This document shows positions 42,273 through 53,500 of a stretch of 64,000 nt of DNA, one piece after another. This DNA comes from Cercospora beticola (taxonomy: Eukaryota > Ascomycota > Dothideomycetes > Mycosphaerellales > Mycosphaerellaceae). The DNA lies in the NCBI RefSeq assembly GCF_033473495.1, contig NC_088936.1, positions 4,774,001 through 4,838,000 on the forward strand, written 5' to 3'. Below the pieces are notes generated by a model. That model made no database searches and was not told the DNA's origin. It saw only the letters and a program-made list of their open reading frames with translations. The position numbers and the translations under genes were made by a program. Within the stretch, counting starts at the first letter, position 1; the number at the start of each line of letters is the position of its first letter.

Positions 42273-45200
42273 ATGGCTCCCTCGTCGTTTGCTGGAGACC
42301 AGCAGCAGCAGCAGCAATCTCAGCCTCCGTCTTCCTCTCTCTCCCGCACGACATCTCGCGAGAGCACCAAGTCGCATTCTTCGGGCCATATCTTATCTGC
42401 ATCGCACGCCTCTAACGCCAATCGCAAAGGTCGACATGCAGATCTAGATATCGCCGCCGATCACTCGAACCGCGCCAGTATTTCTATGCCACCGCCCGCT
42501 ACCCCAAAGCCTAATACTCTTCGGTACCAAGCTGCCAGTCGACGCTCGTCCCGCCAGGACGCACCAACCTTGGCCACGCCCACGACATATGTGCACCCCG
42601 CCGACGCCATGTCTTCTCAGCAGGACGGAGCTGCTCCCGCCCCCGAGGACGTCCACGCGACGCTCGACGCCCTTCGCAAGGCAACCCAGTCCGACTCCGG
42701 CATTCCCAGTGCCATTCGCCGAACCGAGCCCGATTTAGAGAGCAATAGAATGTCTTTCTCCTCCTTCTACGGGCCAGGGAGAAGTGCTGTCACGAGCGGT
42801 CCGAGCTCGTTGGGAGGAGGATCGGATCAAGATGGTAGACACCTCTCCAATGTGCTTGAAGCCATTGTAGATGCTGACGATGACGGTGATGCTGCAGCAA
42901 GGCAAGACGCCGCTACAACGGCCACACAGAATCTCTCGGTTACTACCCAGAGTCAGAACGGAGCACTGTCGCCCAGTCTTAATGGCTCATTGCGTGAGCC
43001 ACCACAGAACACCAGCTCCGCTCCCTCGGGCAACTCCTCTGGCTCGCCCGTCAACCCTCCTTCCTCTCCCGCTCATGTCCAGGCGTCGCGCCAAGGTAGA
43101 ACCATCGCACCGAATCGAGGGCGCACGCCTGCTGCTTCTCGTAGAGTGTCGGGCAGCATCAATGGCAGCGCACCGCCGAGCGTTTCACATTCAACAGAAC
43201 GACCCAACGAGGCTCCGAAGATTGGCACGATTGGTATTTGCGCACTGGATTCGAAAGCAAGAAGCAAGCCTTCTAGAAACATTCTCAACCGATTGGTCGG
43301 CAAAGACACTGACTTTGAGGTCATCATCTTCGGAGACAAAGTCATATTAGACGAAAACGTTGAGAATTGGCCTGTGTGCGACTTTTTGATATCCTTCTTC
43401 AGTGACGGGTTCCCGTTGGAAAAGGCGATCGCTTATGCCAAGCTACGACGACCGTTCTGCGTGAACGACCTTCCAATGCAGACGGTACTCTGGGACCGCC
43501 GAATGTGTTTGCGAATATTGGACAAATTGGGTGTGCCAACGCCGGAGCGCATAGAAGTAAACCGGGACGGAGGTCCTGTTGCATTGACCGCTGACATTGC
43601 GGCACGAATGAAGCACCTCACGGGAGTTGAGCTCATAGGGTCAGACGATGGCAGAGGTGGTGGACAACCACCGCCGGACGACGTTCACATGGAGGATGAT
43701 GATGACACCTTGGTTGTAGATGGGCACAGGCTGAAGAAGCCATTTGTCGAGAAGCCAACCAGCGGAGAAGATCACAACATCAACATCTACTACCCCAAAT
43801 CGCAGGGTGGTGGAGGTCGGCGATTGTTCAGAAAAGTCAACAACAAGTCGAGTGAGAAGGACGACTCGCTCACTATCCCACGCGCCGTCACCGAACCAGA
43901 GTCGTCTTACATCTACGAACAATTCCTTAAAGTGGAAAATGCCGAAGATGTCAAGGCATATACAGTCGGTACCGAATTCTGCCACGCGGAAACTCGCAAG
44001 TCTCCCGTGGTTGACGGCGTGGTCAAGCGGAATCCGAACGGAAAGGAGATCCGCTATGTGACCAAGCTCAACAAGGAGGAACAAATTATGGCTGCAAAGA
44101 TCGCTTCAGGATTTGGGCAAAGAGTGTGTGGGTTTGATCTGCTACGCGTTGATGACAAAAGCTACGTTATCGACGTCAATGGCTGGAGCTTTGTCAAGGA
44201 CAACAACGATTACTACGACAAGTGCGCCAAGATCCTGAAGGACATGTTCATTCGCGAGAAAATCAAATGGCAAGGAAGAGCAACTCCAAGCGACATCGAC
44301 GAAGGCGAGCAAAAAGACGGCCTCATTCCTACATCAATGCCAGATTACATGTCGCGAAAGCCTAACACAACGAGCAGCAAAGACTTACCTAATAGTACCG
44401 GCCATCGTGGAGTGCTCAGTCATGTTTTGAGAAGCCGTAGTATCTCTCAGCTTCGAGAGAGTGTGCATCATGCCGCGCAGCACGTTGGTCACCCTCATGC
44501 GGCTAAGAGCCCAAGTGGAAAGTCCAGTCCGATCACCTCTCCGCCGACTTTGGAGCGCAAGGGCTCTTTCAGCAAGCGCAGTGCAACTGTGCCTAATGCG
44601 AACCCAGAGATGCTACCTCCACCGGCAGTAGGCTCCCTGGACCTGCCCAAGGACATCCCACCTGAGCGGCCCACGTCTGCTGGCTTAGATTCCATTATAC
44701 ACTCTGAGGCACCTTCACATGCACCGGCACCTGCCATCAAGAGCCAGTGGAAGCTCAAGGGCATGGTTGCCGTCATACGGCATGCAGATCGTACGCCAAA
44801 GCAGAAGTTCAAGTTTACATTCCACACGAAACCGTTCGTTGATCTCCTCAAGGGACATCAGGAAGAAGTTCTGCTCGTTGGCGAGGCAGCTCTCCACAGT
44901 GTTCAGCAAGCTGTTCGCCAAGCAATGGCCGAAGGCGTAGAGGATATGAACAAGCTTCGCACTCTCGCCAACGCTTTAGCCAAGAAGGGCGCGTGGCCAG
45001 GCACTAAGGTTCAGATCAAGCCGATGTTCAAGAAGCCCAAGGAAGGCAAAGAAGACAAGACCAAGAAAGAGAAAGATCCATTGCGGCAAAGCATACCGAT
45101 GGTCGAGGACCCTGCTCAGATAGACCAGACTGTCACCCGAACCAAGTCAAAAGAGATGCCTAACTGGGACGATCCGGCCGGGCCTGCTGGGCTTCGCGCG

Positions 45201-47327
45201 CAGCATCGAAGCGACTCGGTGGGTGAGATTACAATGTCCCGAGCGGCAGCCGCTGATCAAAATCTTGTGTTGGACAAATTGCAGTTGGTTATGAAGTGGG
45301 GTGGCGAGCCGACACATTCGGCACGGTATCAGGCGACTGATCTGGGAGAAAACATGCGTGCCGACCTGACTCTCATGAATCGCCGAGTTCTCGAGGACGT
45401 TTCAATCTTCACATCATCCGAGAGACGCGTCACTACCAGTGCATCGATATTCGCCAGAGCTTTCTTGGGCCAGGAGGATGTTGATGAGGACCAGATTCAT
45501 GTTCGCAAAGATTTGTTGGACGATTCCAATGCAGCCAAAGATGAAATGGACAGGGTCAAGAAGAAGCTCAAAGGTCTGTTGCGAAAGGGCGAAAAGGCAC
45601 CTGAGCAGTTCGCGTGGCCCAAGGATGGGACACCCGAGCCTTACGTTGTCGTGCGTCAAGTGGTCGATCTCATGAAGTTCCATCGCAGAGTGATGAGGAG
45701 CAACTTTGCCAAGCTGCAGAACTCCGAAGCTGTCTCTAGTCTGGAGAAGATTCAAAAGAGCCCGGCACACGCCAACCAATGCAGAGAGCTCACAAGCCCG
45801 ATCACCGAGACAGCTACCTCGAAAGTGCCATGGGAGAATGCGACAGATGCGAAGGCATCCACGATCCAGACTAGATGGTGTACAGGCGAAGATGCAGAAC
45901 TCTTCAAAGAGCGATGGGAGAAGCTGTTCAACGAATTTACGGATGCTGAAAAGGTTGATCCTAGCAAGGTCAGCGAACTTTACGACACCATGAAATTCGA
46001 TGCGTTGCACAATCGTCAGTTCCTGGAATGGGTGTTCACCCCGAGCAAGGCCATACTCGCTGAGGCGATCGAAATTGGATCGCCCACTTTGAAGAGGACC
46101 GAGAGCGATCAGGCCCGAGATGAGTTCGAGCATACACATGAGGGGCAAGCTCCATCTGCGTCAAACGGGCCCAGCGGAACCAGTAGCGACCTACCCGCCA
46201 TGGACAATTTGCAATTGCCACCACCAAAGAGGAGCGACACCGCAAGTACAAATGCCTCCAACATGGAGAGCAGCGTGCAAAGTCTATCACGGCAGGGCAA
46301 GGATGGTGAGGTGAAAGATGAGCCCAAGCCAAGCCTTTCCCAACGACTCGGCTTCAGACGTCGGAGTGCTGACCTGCAGACCGTGGCCAAGAGTCTCGCA
46401 GCACCTCCAGTCCAGACGCAAGCCGCACACGCAGACGATCCTTCCGCGTCATACTTCAACCTTTTTACGGGAGGGATGCCGGGAAACCAGTCAAAGGTCA
46501 AGCATGATGTCCGCCTGGAGAAACTCAATGAGATGTACAAGCTTTCGAAGATTCTCTTCGACTTCATTGGTCCTCAGGAGTATGGTATCACAGACAGTGA
46601 GAAGTTGGAGATCGGTCTTCTCACATCGTTGCCACTTCTCAAAGAGATCGTTAAGGATCTGGAAGAGGTGCAGGCTTCCGACGACTGCAAATCCTTCATC
46701 TACTTCACTAAAGAGTCGCACATCTACACCTTGCTGAATTGCATCCTCGAAGGCGGTGTGCAGACCAAAATCGCGCGGAATGCCATCCCGGAGCTTGACT
46801 ATCTGAGCCAAATCTGCTTCGAGTTGTACGAATCGGAGAATCCTGATGCTTGTGCACACAATGCTGCCAATCCTGATGAGCCTCAACAGAATCCCTTCAA
46901 TTACAGCATTCGCATCACCATATCTCCAGGTTGCCATACTTTCGATCCTCTGGATGTGCAGCTGGATAGCAAGCATTGCATTGGATGCGCGCCTCGTCGC
47001 TCCCTTACTAACCATGGCGAATGGCGCACCGTACTGGAGACCCTCAGAGAGAAGTTCGATACCGTCAAGTTGCCGAAGAGTTTTACAGCTGTCAACCTAT
47101 CAGAGCGGCACCCACAAGAGTTCTCTAAGAGTGCTGTAAATGGTGATGGCTTACTGACTTCGCCGACCGATGTGGCCACGAATGGTACTGTACCCGATGA
47201 TGCTGGTCAGGAGCTTGGTGGCGCCGAAGAGCAATTTGTGACGCCCGCGGAAGAGTTTGGCGAGGCGGAAGCGCAACAACAGCAGACTGCATCGGATGCG
47301 CTGAATCCCATGACTCCGGCTCATTAG
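42273..47327 (+). CDS. VIP1: Vip1/PPIP5K inositol pyrophosphate kinase-phosphatase
   Basis: Single exon, 1684 residues. A long disordered, Ser/Pro-rich N-terminus (residues 1-310, with a six-Gln run at 42300-42317) precedes the ATP-grasp kinase domain: KIGTIGICALDSKARSK near 315, the ATP-binding KPFVEKPTSGEDHNINIYYP near 490 and YVIDVNGWSFVKDNNDYY. The histidine acid phosphatase-like domain begins near 826 with GMVAVIRHADRTPKQKFKF (the RHxxRxP catalytic motif); a long linker and a C-terminal conserved block (KIARNAIPELDYLSQICFELYE, SIRITISPGCHT) follow. Vip1 enzymes phosphorylate IP6/IP7 at position 1 and the phosphatase domain reverses this, tying energy and phosphate state to growth and polarity. 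Stop TAG at 47325. Seven sense codons in the same frame lead to the next ATG. Confidence 0.95.
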   Translation: MAPSSFAGDQQQQQQSQPPSSSLSRTTSRESTKSHSSGHILSASHASNANRKGRHADLDIAADHSNRASISMPPPATPKPNTLRYQAASRRSSRQDAPTLATPTTYVHPADAMSSQQDGAAPAPEDVHATLDALRKATQSDSGIPSAIRRTEPDLESNRMSFSSFYGPGRSAVTSGPSSLGGGSDQDGRHLSNVLEAIVDADDDGDAAARQDAATTATQNLSVTTQSQNGALSPSLNGSLREPPQNTSSAPSGNSSGSPVNPPSSPAHVQASRQGRTIAPNRGRTPAASRRVSGSINGSAPPSVSHSTERPNEAPKIGTIGICALDSKARSKPSRNILNRLVGKDTDFEVIIFGDKVILDENVENWPVCDFLISFFSDGFPLEKAIAYAKLRRPFCVNDLPMQTVLWDRRMCLRILDKLGVPTPERIEVNRDGGPVALTADIAARMKHLTGVELIGSDDGRGGGQPPPDDVHMEDDDDTLVVDGHRLKKPFVEKPTSGEDHNINIYYPKSQGGGGRRLFRKVNNKSSEKDDSLTIPRAVTEPESSYIYEQFLKVENAEDVKAYTVGTEFCHAETRKSPVVDGVVKRNPNGKEIRYVTKLNKEEQIMAAKIASGFGQRVCGFDLLRVDDKSYVIDVNGWSFVKDNNDYYDKCAKILKDMFIREKIKWQGRATPSDIDEGEQKDGLIPTSMPDYMSRKPNTTSSKDLPNSTGHRGVLSHVLRSRSISQLRESVHHAAQHVGHPHAAKSPSGKSSPITSPPTLERKGSFSKRSATVPNANPEMLPPPAVGSLDLPKDIPPERPTSAGLDSIIHSEAPSHAPAPAIKSQWKLKGMVAVIRHADRTPKQKFKFTFHTKPFVDLLKGHQEEVLLVGEAALHSVQQAVRQAMAEGVEDMNKLRTLANALAKKGAWPGTKVQIKPMFKKPKEGKEDKTKKEKDPLRQSIPMVEDPAQIDQTVTRTKSKEMPNWDDPAGPAGLRAQHRSDSVGEITMSRAAAADQNLVLDKLQLVMKWGGEPTHSARYQATDLGENMRADLTLMNRRVLEDVSIFTSSERRVTTSASIFARAFLGQEDVDEDQIHVRKDLLDDSNAAKDEMDRVKKKLKGLLRKGEKAPEQFAWPKDGTPEPYVVVRQVVDLMKFHRRVMRSNFAKLQNSEAVSSLEKIQKSPAHANQCRELTSPITETATSKVPWENATDAKASTIQTRWCTGEDAELFKERWEKLFNEFTDAEKVDPSKVSELYDTMKFDALHNRQFLEWVFTPSKAILAEAIEIGSPTLKRTESDQARDEFEHTHEGQAPSASNGPSGTSSDLPAMDNLQLPPPKRSDTASTNASNMESSVQSLSRQGKDGEVKDEPKPSLSQRLGFRRRSADLQTVAKSLAAPPVQTQAAHADDPSASYFNLFTGGMPGNQSKVKHDVRLEKLNEMYKLSKILFDFIGPQEYGITDSEKLEIGLLTSLPLLKEIVKDLEEVQASDDCKSFIYFTKESHIYTLLNCILEGGVQTKIARNAIPELDYLSQICFELYESENPDACAHNAANPDEPQQNPFNYSIRITISPGCHTFDPLDVQLDSKHCIGCAPRRSLTNHGEWRTVLETLREKFDTVKLPKSFTAVNLSERHPQEFSKSAVNGDGLLTSPTDVATNGTVPDDAGQELGGAEEQFVTPAEEFGEAEAQQQQTASDALNPMTPAH

Positions 47328-47348
47328 GACGAGATCGAGGGAAAAAAC

Positions 47349-47759
47349 ATGCAAGATCACCCCGTCATATCCGACGGAACCAACAACGAGCCTCGTGACA
47401 TTGAAGATCTGGACCCAATGACTCCCCTGCGTCGCTACCCAACGGCACCCAGAAGGCCTCCTCAAGGAACCCGTCGACCCCGCGGCATGTCCCACGACAT
47501 CCACTACGGTGGTCGGCGATATCTCCCTGCCATCCCGGAACAAGCTTCTCCAGCTCCGGGACAGCCTGCAGCTAATTCGGACATCGGAGCTGCTGAGGAG
47601 GATCGTCCACCGCCATATGTGCGTGAAAGCGCCAGTCATCAGGTCCATAGCTTCGGCAATGTGACCAGAACAACGCCCTGCGATGAGGATCAGTGCTGTT
47701 ATTGTGCTTATTGTCCTGCGATGTGTTTGGATTGTTTGAAGTGTTGCTGGCCGATGTAA
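47349..47759 (+). CDS. Small protein with Cys-rich C-terminal tail and PPPY motif
   Basis: 136 residues from ATG at 47349, 21 nt after the Vip1 stop and in the same frame. The first 100 residues are Pro/Arg/Ser-rich and disordered, with one RPPPYVRE stretch (a PY motif that can bind WW domains of Rsp5-type ubiquitin ligases). The last 24 residues hold nine cysteines (CDEDQCCYCAYCPAMC, then LDCLKCCWPM), recalling CYSTM-type or palmitoylated membrane tails. The ATG has A at -3, so it could start on its own. The very short gap suggests either a tightly spaced separate gene, a bicistronic message, or a tail added to Vip1 by stop readthrough. Confidence 0.6.
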   Translation: MQDHPVISDGTNNEPRDIEDLDPMTPLRRYPTAPRRPPQGTRRPRGMSHDIHYGGRRYLPAIPEQASPAPGQPAANSDIGAAEEDRPPPYVRESASHQVHSFGNVTRTTPCDEDQCCYCAYCPAMCLDCLKCCWPM

Positions 47760-48610
47760 GATGGTTTGTGTGGCTGCATAGGCGGGCTTTTTGAGGTTGA
47801 GGCGGATTGTGTTGCATTGTATTGCTTTGCACTGGAGAGGCTATTGTCTTCGACGAGCGGTCGTTGCTGGGTGGATATTTTGGACCTCAGGACTTAGAGC
47901 ATTGTTTGAGATGCATTGGAGGTCGTCGTTGACATTGGGAGGTTGGCATCGAGCGTTTTGTCATTGCTTGCTACACATGTGCATTCGTTCGCATTGGGAA
48001 GGCGATCGTCGTCTCGTTCTAGATACACATACACATACACATATATCGTATTGCATTACAGTGCAGCGGGAAGGGTCAAAATGATCTGGTTCTTTGTCCG
48101 TCATCGACCCATAGACCAGACGTACGTGCGTAGATACATCCGTGGTAAGCTTTGGGAATGAAAATTGAGAGTAGACGAGATATGGAACCATCATAAGGTG
48201 AGTGAGAGGGAGGTCTTTTGTTCTGTACTGTATTGCATTGAAGTTTTTCCGATCCTGGATAGTCAGTCGATGGGTATGCGGACCCGAGTGTGAGCAAGGG
48301 GAAGAAGAGGGCGTGGTATGTGACCATGTCCTTTGGCTGCTAAGATCCGTTTTCTTTGCGAGCTAGTTGTGCTGCGCCTTTGAGACCTTCTCATGGTTCG
48401 AGCAGCGGCTTCGTTGCTCTTGAAGTGGATAGCGTGTCTACCGCCGTGTCGTTTCTAGTGGTCGTTGGTCTAGTCGTTGAAGCTGCTCGTAGTCTGCCAG
48501 TTGCAACAGTCCTGGTGTAGGCCATCTTTGCTCATTTTGCACGTGATGTTCAGCCTGTTCGATATGGAAGAGCACATTGGAGCAAGCTGAGAGATTGCCT
48601 TCTTTTGTAT
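47760..48610. other. Intergenic stretch
   Basis: About 850 nt between the Cys-tail gene (plus) and BTB gene 1 (minus); both end here. A short ACACAT-type simple repeat lies at 48023-48042. No gene supported. Confidence 0.5.
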
Positions 48611-49750
48611 TCAGTGTCCCTTTCTGCAAGCACCTCTGGGCTCCAGGTTACCCTCTTTGGCGCAGACCAGACAAGGCTGCGGCAACTCAAGTTGCTTGGA
48701 GCGACAGAAAATTCTCACTTCGGATGCGATACACCTGTCTGTTCGCTTGTATGTTCCCCGGCAGAATGTGGTACCGTCGCAAGTATCTACCGCCTCTGCC
48801 CATTCGCTTGGAAACTTCAGAAGTGCCGCGAGTATGTTCTGCAACGACTGGTCCATGGACCGTGTCAGTGGCCACAATGGTGTCTTTTTCAGCCTCGCCA
48901 TGAAGTTACGAAGTCGAGTTGAAAAGTAGGCGCAGCCCTCATCACAAGCACCGATGAGATCTTCACTTCCGGCGCACTCCTCGTCGATCACTTCCTCGAA
49001 TTTCGAAATCAGTTCTTTCCTCAATTGCTGGCGCGACTCGCTGAGTATTTCTGCTCATATTCGTCAGTCACAGTTCTTCATCTTGGGATGGCTCAATAAC
49101 TTGCCAATAGTGCGTTGCAATGTCTCAGGGATGTAGTCTGGTGGCGTCAATTTGAACTCAGGTTCGGTGTTGGCGACAAGAGCGCATCCGTATTTGGTGA
49201 AGCTTTTGGAGAACTCCATGAGGTACGCGATGATGAACAAATTCAGGATGTTGCGGTCAAGGCATTTGGATTTAGCAAGCCGCATCCAATCTTTCATGGC
49301 ATAGGACATGGCCGCGCGGCAGTCGTACTTGTCCACCAATAGGGCCACCTGTAGCAAGGAGTCGACACTGGGGATGGAACACGTGGACGTCTTCATGTGC
49401 ATGACTTCACAGATAGCCAGCATTGCTCCAGGACAATCTTCTGGAAGGGGTAAGTCGAGTCGAGTGCCAGAAGCCAATGTAGCACCTTCCTATCTTGAGT
49501 TTAGCGGAGTGTTGACATCGGTCAGGATGCTTCTATGTCTCTTACTTTGAAATGTGGCCCGAGCATCGCTTTGAACACAGGGGATCCAAAGCTGAGGAAA
49601 ACAGAAGAGACGAGTATATGAGTGCTGTAAGGATAACGTTAGCCAACGGCAATCTGACCAGTATTCGGTCGCTAACCAGTTTCCTTTCTCTTCGCTGCCA
49701 AAGATGAGCCGGACATCGCCATCAGGGGCGACTTCGTGGACTTCCGCCAT
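48611..49750 (-). CDS. BTB/POZ-like protein 1 with C-terminal Cys/His motif
   Basis: Exons 49677-49750, 49546-49624, 49101-49489 and 48611-49040, with introns of 52, 56 and 60 nt; 323 residues. The first two exons encode the BTB opening (GDVRLIFGSEEKG, HILVSSVFLSFGSPVFKAML), the third the rest of the BTB fold and the following helices (LDLPLPEDCPGAMLAICEVMH, LVDKYDCRAAMSYAM). The last exon has several Cys residues and ends with CLVCAKEGNLEPRGACRKGH, a C-x2-C-x11-C-x3-H pattern shared with BTB 2 and 3. BTB proteins dimerise and often act as Cullin-3 adaptors; the small C-terminal motif might bind zinc. The CTGAC branch site in the last intron supports acceptor use at 49041. Confidence 0.82.
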
Positions 49751-50454
49751 TTTCGCTGTAGTGATGCCGAAGAAAGAGAGGGACGCGAGCGAGACGTTCT
49801 GCTCGATCAGTTTGTTTGTGTGACTGCCTGTATGTCCATTCTTCCGGATTCCGCGCTAAGAATTAGTTCGCCTTGGCTTGCATGTGAAGGCTTCAAGTTT
49901 CACGTTCAGTTCTACTGCTTTCACTCTTTCGCTTGGGTGCTCGGATGCCCTTCGAAGTACAAGAAGGTCACAGTCAGGTGAAGGAAGGGGCGGCAGACGC
50001 GGACTGGGAGTGCGTTGAGATTGCTTGATAGGAAAGTACTCTTGGTTCTGTCCCGTTTGTCATTCTCGTCTATCCTTGAGCTGTGTTAGGTATGCTTCTG
50101 GAGTGGTGAACTTCTTACTCTGCCAGAGCTACCATGGATTCTCTCAACATTACCTCAGCATGGGATCGCGGGAGTATCATACTTTGTCGCGTACTAAAGG
50201 GAGACTTGACAGTGGACAAAGAAAAGGAGGTTGCAGGATGCTTTGCAGAATAGAAGAGTTTGCTTTTGTGCACAGCTAGATATACTTGTACTTTTTGGTT
50301 GTTCTACTCGCTGAGCTGATAGCGAGCTCGACATCGTGTTCATGTTGCCGCTGATCGCCTGAACTTCGAGTGTTCCACGCGCTTTTTCGCGTCTGGTGGC
50401 ATACGTCTTGATCAGTACCTTTCACCAATCTTCCCGAATCGCAAAAGTGCTTAT
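49751..50454. other. Intergenic stretch between BTB genes 1 and 2
   Basis: About 700 nt holding the promoter of BTB 1 and the 3' end of BTB 2. No gene supported. Confidence 0.5.
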
Positions 50455-51595
50455 TCAATTGCAGTGTCCCTTCTCGCAGATTCCCCTGGCCTGCATGTGG
50501 CCTTCTTTGACACAAACCAAACAAGGCTTGATTGCCTCATGCTTGATCGAGCTTGCAATATGCTTCATATGGGTTAGAACGCCCTGATCCTTCTTCATGC
50601 AGTGTTTTCTGCAGTATGAGCCGCAGACCACTTGAGACTCGGACCATCCGGTCGGGAAGGAGGAGAGTCCCTCGCACATTTGGTGCAGAGTTTGCTTTGT
50701 GAAGGAAGTGATTGGCCACAAGTCGCTCTCGAACAATTTCCCCATGAATTTGTTGCTTCGATCTGAAACGTAGAAGCAGCCGCAGAGATTACAGTTCTGA
50801 TAATGAGTATTGGTGAACGCGAAACCTGTGCATTCCTGCTTGATAATGGTGCCGACTTGGCTTGCTGTGTGTTCCTTTACGCGTTCAATATGTGCTTGGA
50901 GGGCAGCTACAAGATGAATGTCAGCGGACGCGCATTGAGTGTAAGATGATCGAACGTACTGATGGCTTTTTTGAGCATCCTATCGATTCCCAGAACGTCG
51001 TCGGCCACAGAGAGGGATTTGTTGTGCAGTACAACATCGTGTCCCAGTCGGTAGAAGTCCGCAGCCGAGTCCAGAACATAGGCCGAAATGAATAGATTCA
51101 ATCGGTCCGTGTCAGACTCGTGAAGTTGCGTGCCCTGCATCCAGACCATGATCTGATACGCGAGCGCGGACTTGCAATCGTATTTGTGGACCACGATCGC
51201 GAGCTTCAGGAACGCCTCGGAAGTCTGCACTCCAGGTGCTACGGGTCGCATGTGCATGATTTGACAAATGGTCAACATGCTTGCTGCGTCATCATCGGGC
51301 AGTGGTAGGTCGAGCCGCGCGCCGGTCGCCAAAGTGTGGCCTTCCTATTTGAAGGTCAGCAATGCTCCAGCGGCGTTTCATGTAGCATGGGTACCTTGAA
51401 CTTGGCACCCAACATCGCCTTGAAGACAGGAGAACCGTGCCTCAGAACAGCCGAGCAGACAATGATGTGCGTCCTGCACTTCCGTCAGCCTCGAGTGCAT
51501 CTCGCCTCCTGTTGTACATACGCATCGCCTGTCTCCTCGCTGCCGCAGATGAGCTTCACGTCGCCCTCCGATGAGATTTCGTGGATGGCCGCCAT
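50455..51595 (-). CDS. BTB/POZ-like protein 2 with C-terminal Cys/His motif
   Basis: Exons 51522-51595, 51395-51473, 50960-51344 and 50455-50906, with introns of 48, 50 and 53 nt; 329 residues. The first two exons are exactly 74 and 79 nt, as in BTB 1. It opens with MAAIHEISSEGDVKLICGS, then HIIVCSAVLRHGSPVFKAML and LDLPLPDDDAASMLTICQIMH. The last exon has extra Cys (NCNLCGCFYVSD, VCGSYCRKHC) and ends CLVCVKEGHMQARGICEKGH plus CN. Same strand and same layout as BTB 1 and 3, so they arose by tandem duplication with introns in place. Function as an adaptor is inferred from the BTB domain; no partner can be named. Confidence 0.82.
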
Positions 51596-51920
51596 GTCCA
51601 CGAAGTTGTGATCGAAAGGTTGGTAGACAGGGTTGATAGGAACGAAATTGAGCTGTTTGCATTGCTTGCTTGAGCGCTGCTACTCGCGAAACACGCTAAG
51701 CACCCCTGTCGCCTTGGCTTGCATGTGAAAGCTCTAGCCATCACAGCTCGCTTCACTTTCAACGCTTCTCGCACAAAATGCGCTCACGGTCTCAATTATG
51801 TGAGCTCATTGTTACTACTCGCTGTCACGCGTACGTCCATCTGGACAAAGTCTCGCTAGCACTCCTCGATCCGTCTAAATGAAGCAGCACCAACCTTGAG
51901 CTCATCTTCGGTACCGAACC
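51596..51920. other. Intergenic stretch between BTB genes 2 and 3
   Basis: 325 nt, promoter of BTB 2 and terminator of BTB 3. Nothing else seen. Confidence 0.5.
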
Positions 51921-53078
51921 TCAGTGACCTTTCTTGCAGCCGCGCAAATCCTGAACATTGGCAGATCTGACACATTCAAGACACAGTTCGATGCGTGCAT
52001 GTTGAATTTTGTCGGACAAAGCTCCAAGCTCAGTGGCTAGAGTCTTCTCATCAGGCATACGGAGCCCGCAACACTGCTTGCCTCCCCATCCACTGCAGAG
52101 AGATGCTGATCCAATCCAGTCTGGGCTGAGGTCCTGGAGGGCGTCGATCAAGCGGAAAATGTCATGCTTTAGGATTGTGCTCAGCGGCCAGACGGCAGAT
52201 GTAAAAAGCCACTTTCCGAATGCCTTCGCTCGATCGACGCGGTAAGTGCAGGCGTGACGGCACTCATGAGTGGAATCTGAGGTGACATTCATTTCGAACT
52301 CTTGCTTGATGAGCTTTTCCACAATACGCACCACCTCGGCGATCCACGATCTCCGTTGCGCGGTCAGCGCTTCTTTGGCTTAGAATCAGCGAATTGTCCT
52401 TTGGGAAGTTCCTCAATGTACGTACCTGCCACATACTCGAGCGAGGCTGCACATTCGCCTGCTGCGGAGAGTACAATAGCACCTTCTGCTCTGTAAAGCA
52501 GTCTCCTTCCGTACATTTGGAAGTGCGTAGGCAGCTTCATGTAGAAACAGGCGGCGAAAAGCTTCACACTGGTGTCATGATCCTTGGTCCTGTCGTATGC
52601 TTTCTGCACCCAGATACGGTAGAACACTCTGAGTGCGCCACAGCAGTCATACTTGTCCGCCAGGAGTGCGAGCTGAAGTGTGTGATCTGCAGTCTGCTCT
52701 TCGTGCTCGATATCATGCAAGTGAAGCAGTTTGCACAGCGTCAACAAAGCCGCTGAGTCGTCTTCCGGAAGTGGTATCTCGACGCTTGAAGTTTTGGCAA
52801 GTGTGGTTCCTTCCTGCGAGGTGTCAGTAAAACGCTTCGGTAGCCCAATCGACCGCTGCGTACCTTGAGCTTCGAATTCAGCATAGCTTTGAATACCGTG
52901 GAGCCGAGACTGAGGACTGCGGACGAGACGATAATCTTGAGCCTGCTTCTCGTCAGCTGTGTCACATGTGAGACATCTGCTGGAGGCGCACGCACTGTCT
53001 GTCGCCTTTGCCCTGACCACCACAGATCAAAGCGACATTGCCGTCTGGCGCAACGTTCACCACACCGACGGCAGTCAT
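51921..53078 (-). CDS. BTB/POZ-like protein 3 with C-terminal Cys/His motif
   Basis: Exons 52996-53078, 52864-52942, 52426-52813 and 51921-52372, with introns of 53, 50 and 53 nt; 333 residues. The second exon is again 79 nt and the intron phases (2, 0, 1) equal those of BTB 2. The BTB opening is weaker (GNVALICGGQGKGD, then IIVSSAVLSLGSTVFKAML) but VEIPLPEDDSAALLTLCKLLH and LLADKYDCCGALRVF keep the family spelling. The C-terminus ends CLECVRSANVQDLRGCKKGH, the same C-x2-C-x11-C-x3-H arrangement, and the last exon holds further His/Cys pairs (HECRHAC). It diverges more from BTB 1 and 2 than they do from each other. Role unknown. Confidence 0.8.
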
Positions 53079-53500
53079 CCTGAATAGTGCAATTTGCAGC
53101 TTGACAGGATTGTGGTAGTCGAGGGCGGCAGTGGAAGCCAAGTATCTGATCGTCGTTGTCGAATGTGCCTGCGCCACTGCAGCGGTGCCCGTCGCCGTTG
53201 CAAGCTTTGCTAATGTAAAGTGAAGTTGCGGAAGTCGCAACGCCCAGCGATGCAGGGGTGACGAAATGGCCAACAAAGTCGGCCCACCGTTCCTCATTCG
53301 TACTTGTATAGATTTGACATACGAGTTGAAGTCAAATACACCGTGTCGCAAATTATGGTCTTTTGATGCTCCTGGCAGTCGCAGGTTCTCGAATTCGTCC
53401 TGGGTCTCCTTTATCTTGTTGAGGCCTTCTCATCAACATCCGCTGCGCCGCTGCGAGGAGAAATCAGTCCACCTTCAATGTACGTAAAATCTGGTGAGAC
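53079..53500. other. Intergenic stretch
   Basis: About 420 nt between BTB 3 and the pepsin-like gene; it holds the BTB 3 promoter. No gene supported. Confidence 0.5.

Noticed and set aside
38830..42402. Longer Utp21 frame of 1190 residues
   Set aside because: The first 150 codons lie in the shared promoter and overlap the Vip1 start; the family-like N-terminus begins at the ATG at 41952.
45414..46148. 244-codon minus-strand frame inside Vip1
   Set aside because: Antisense shadow of the strongly conserved Vip1 coding frame; no motif of its own.
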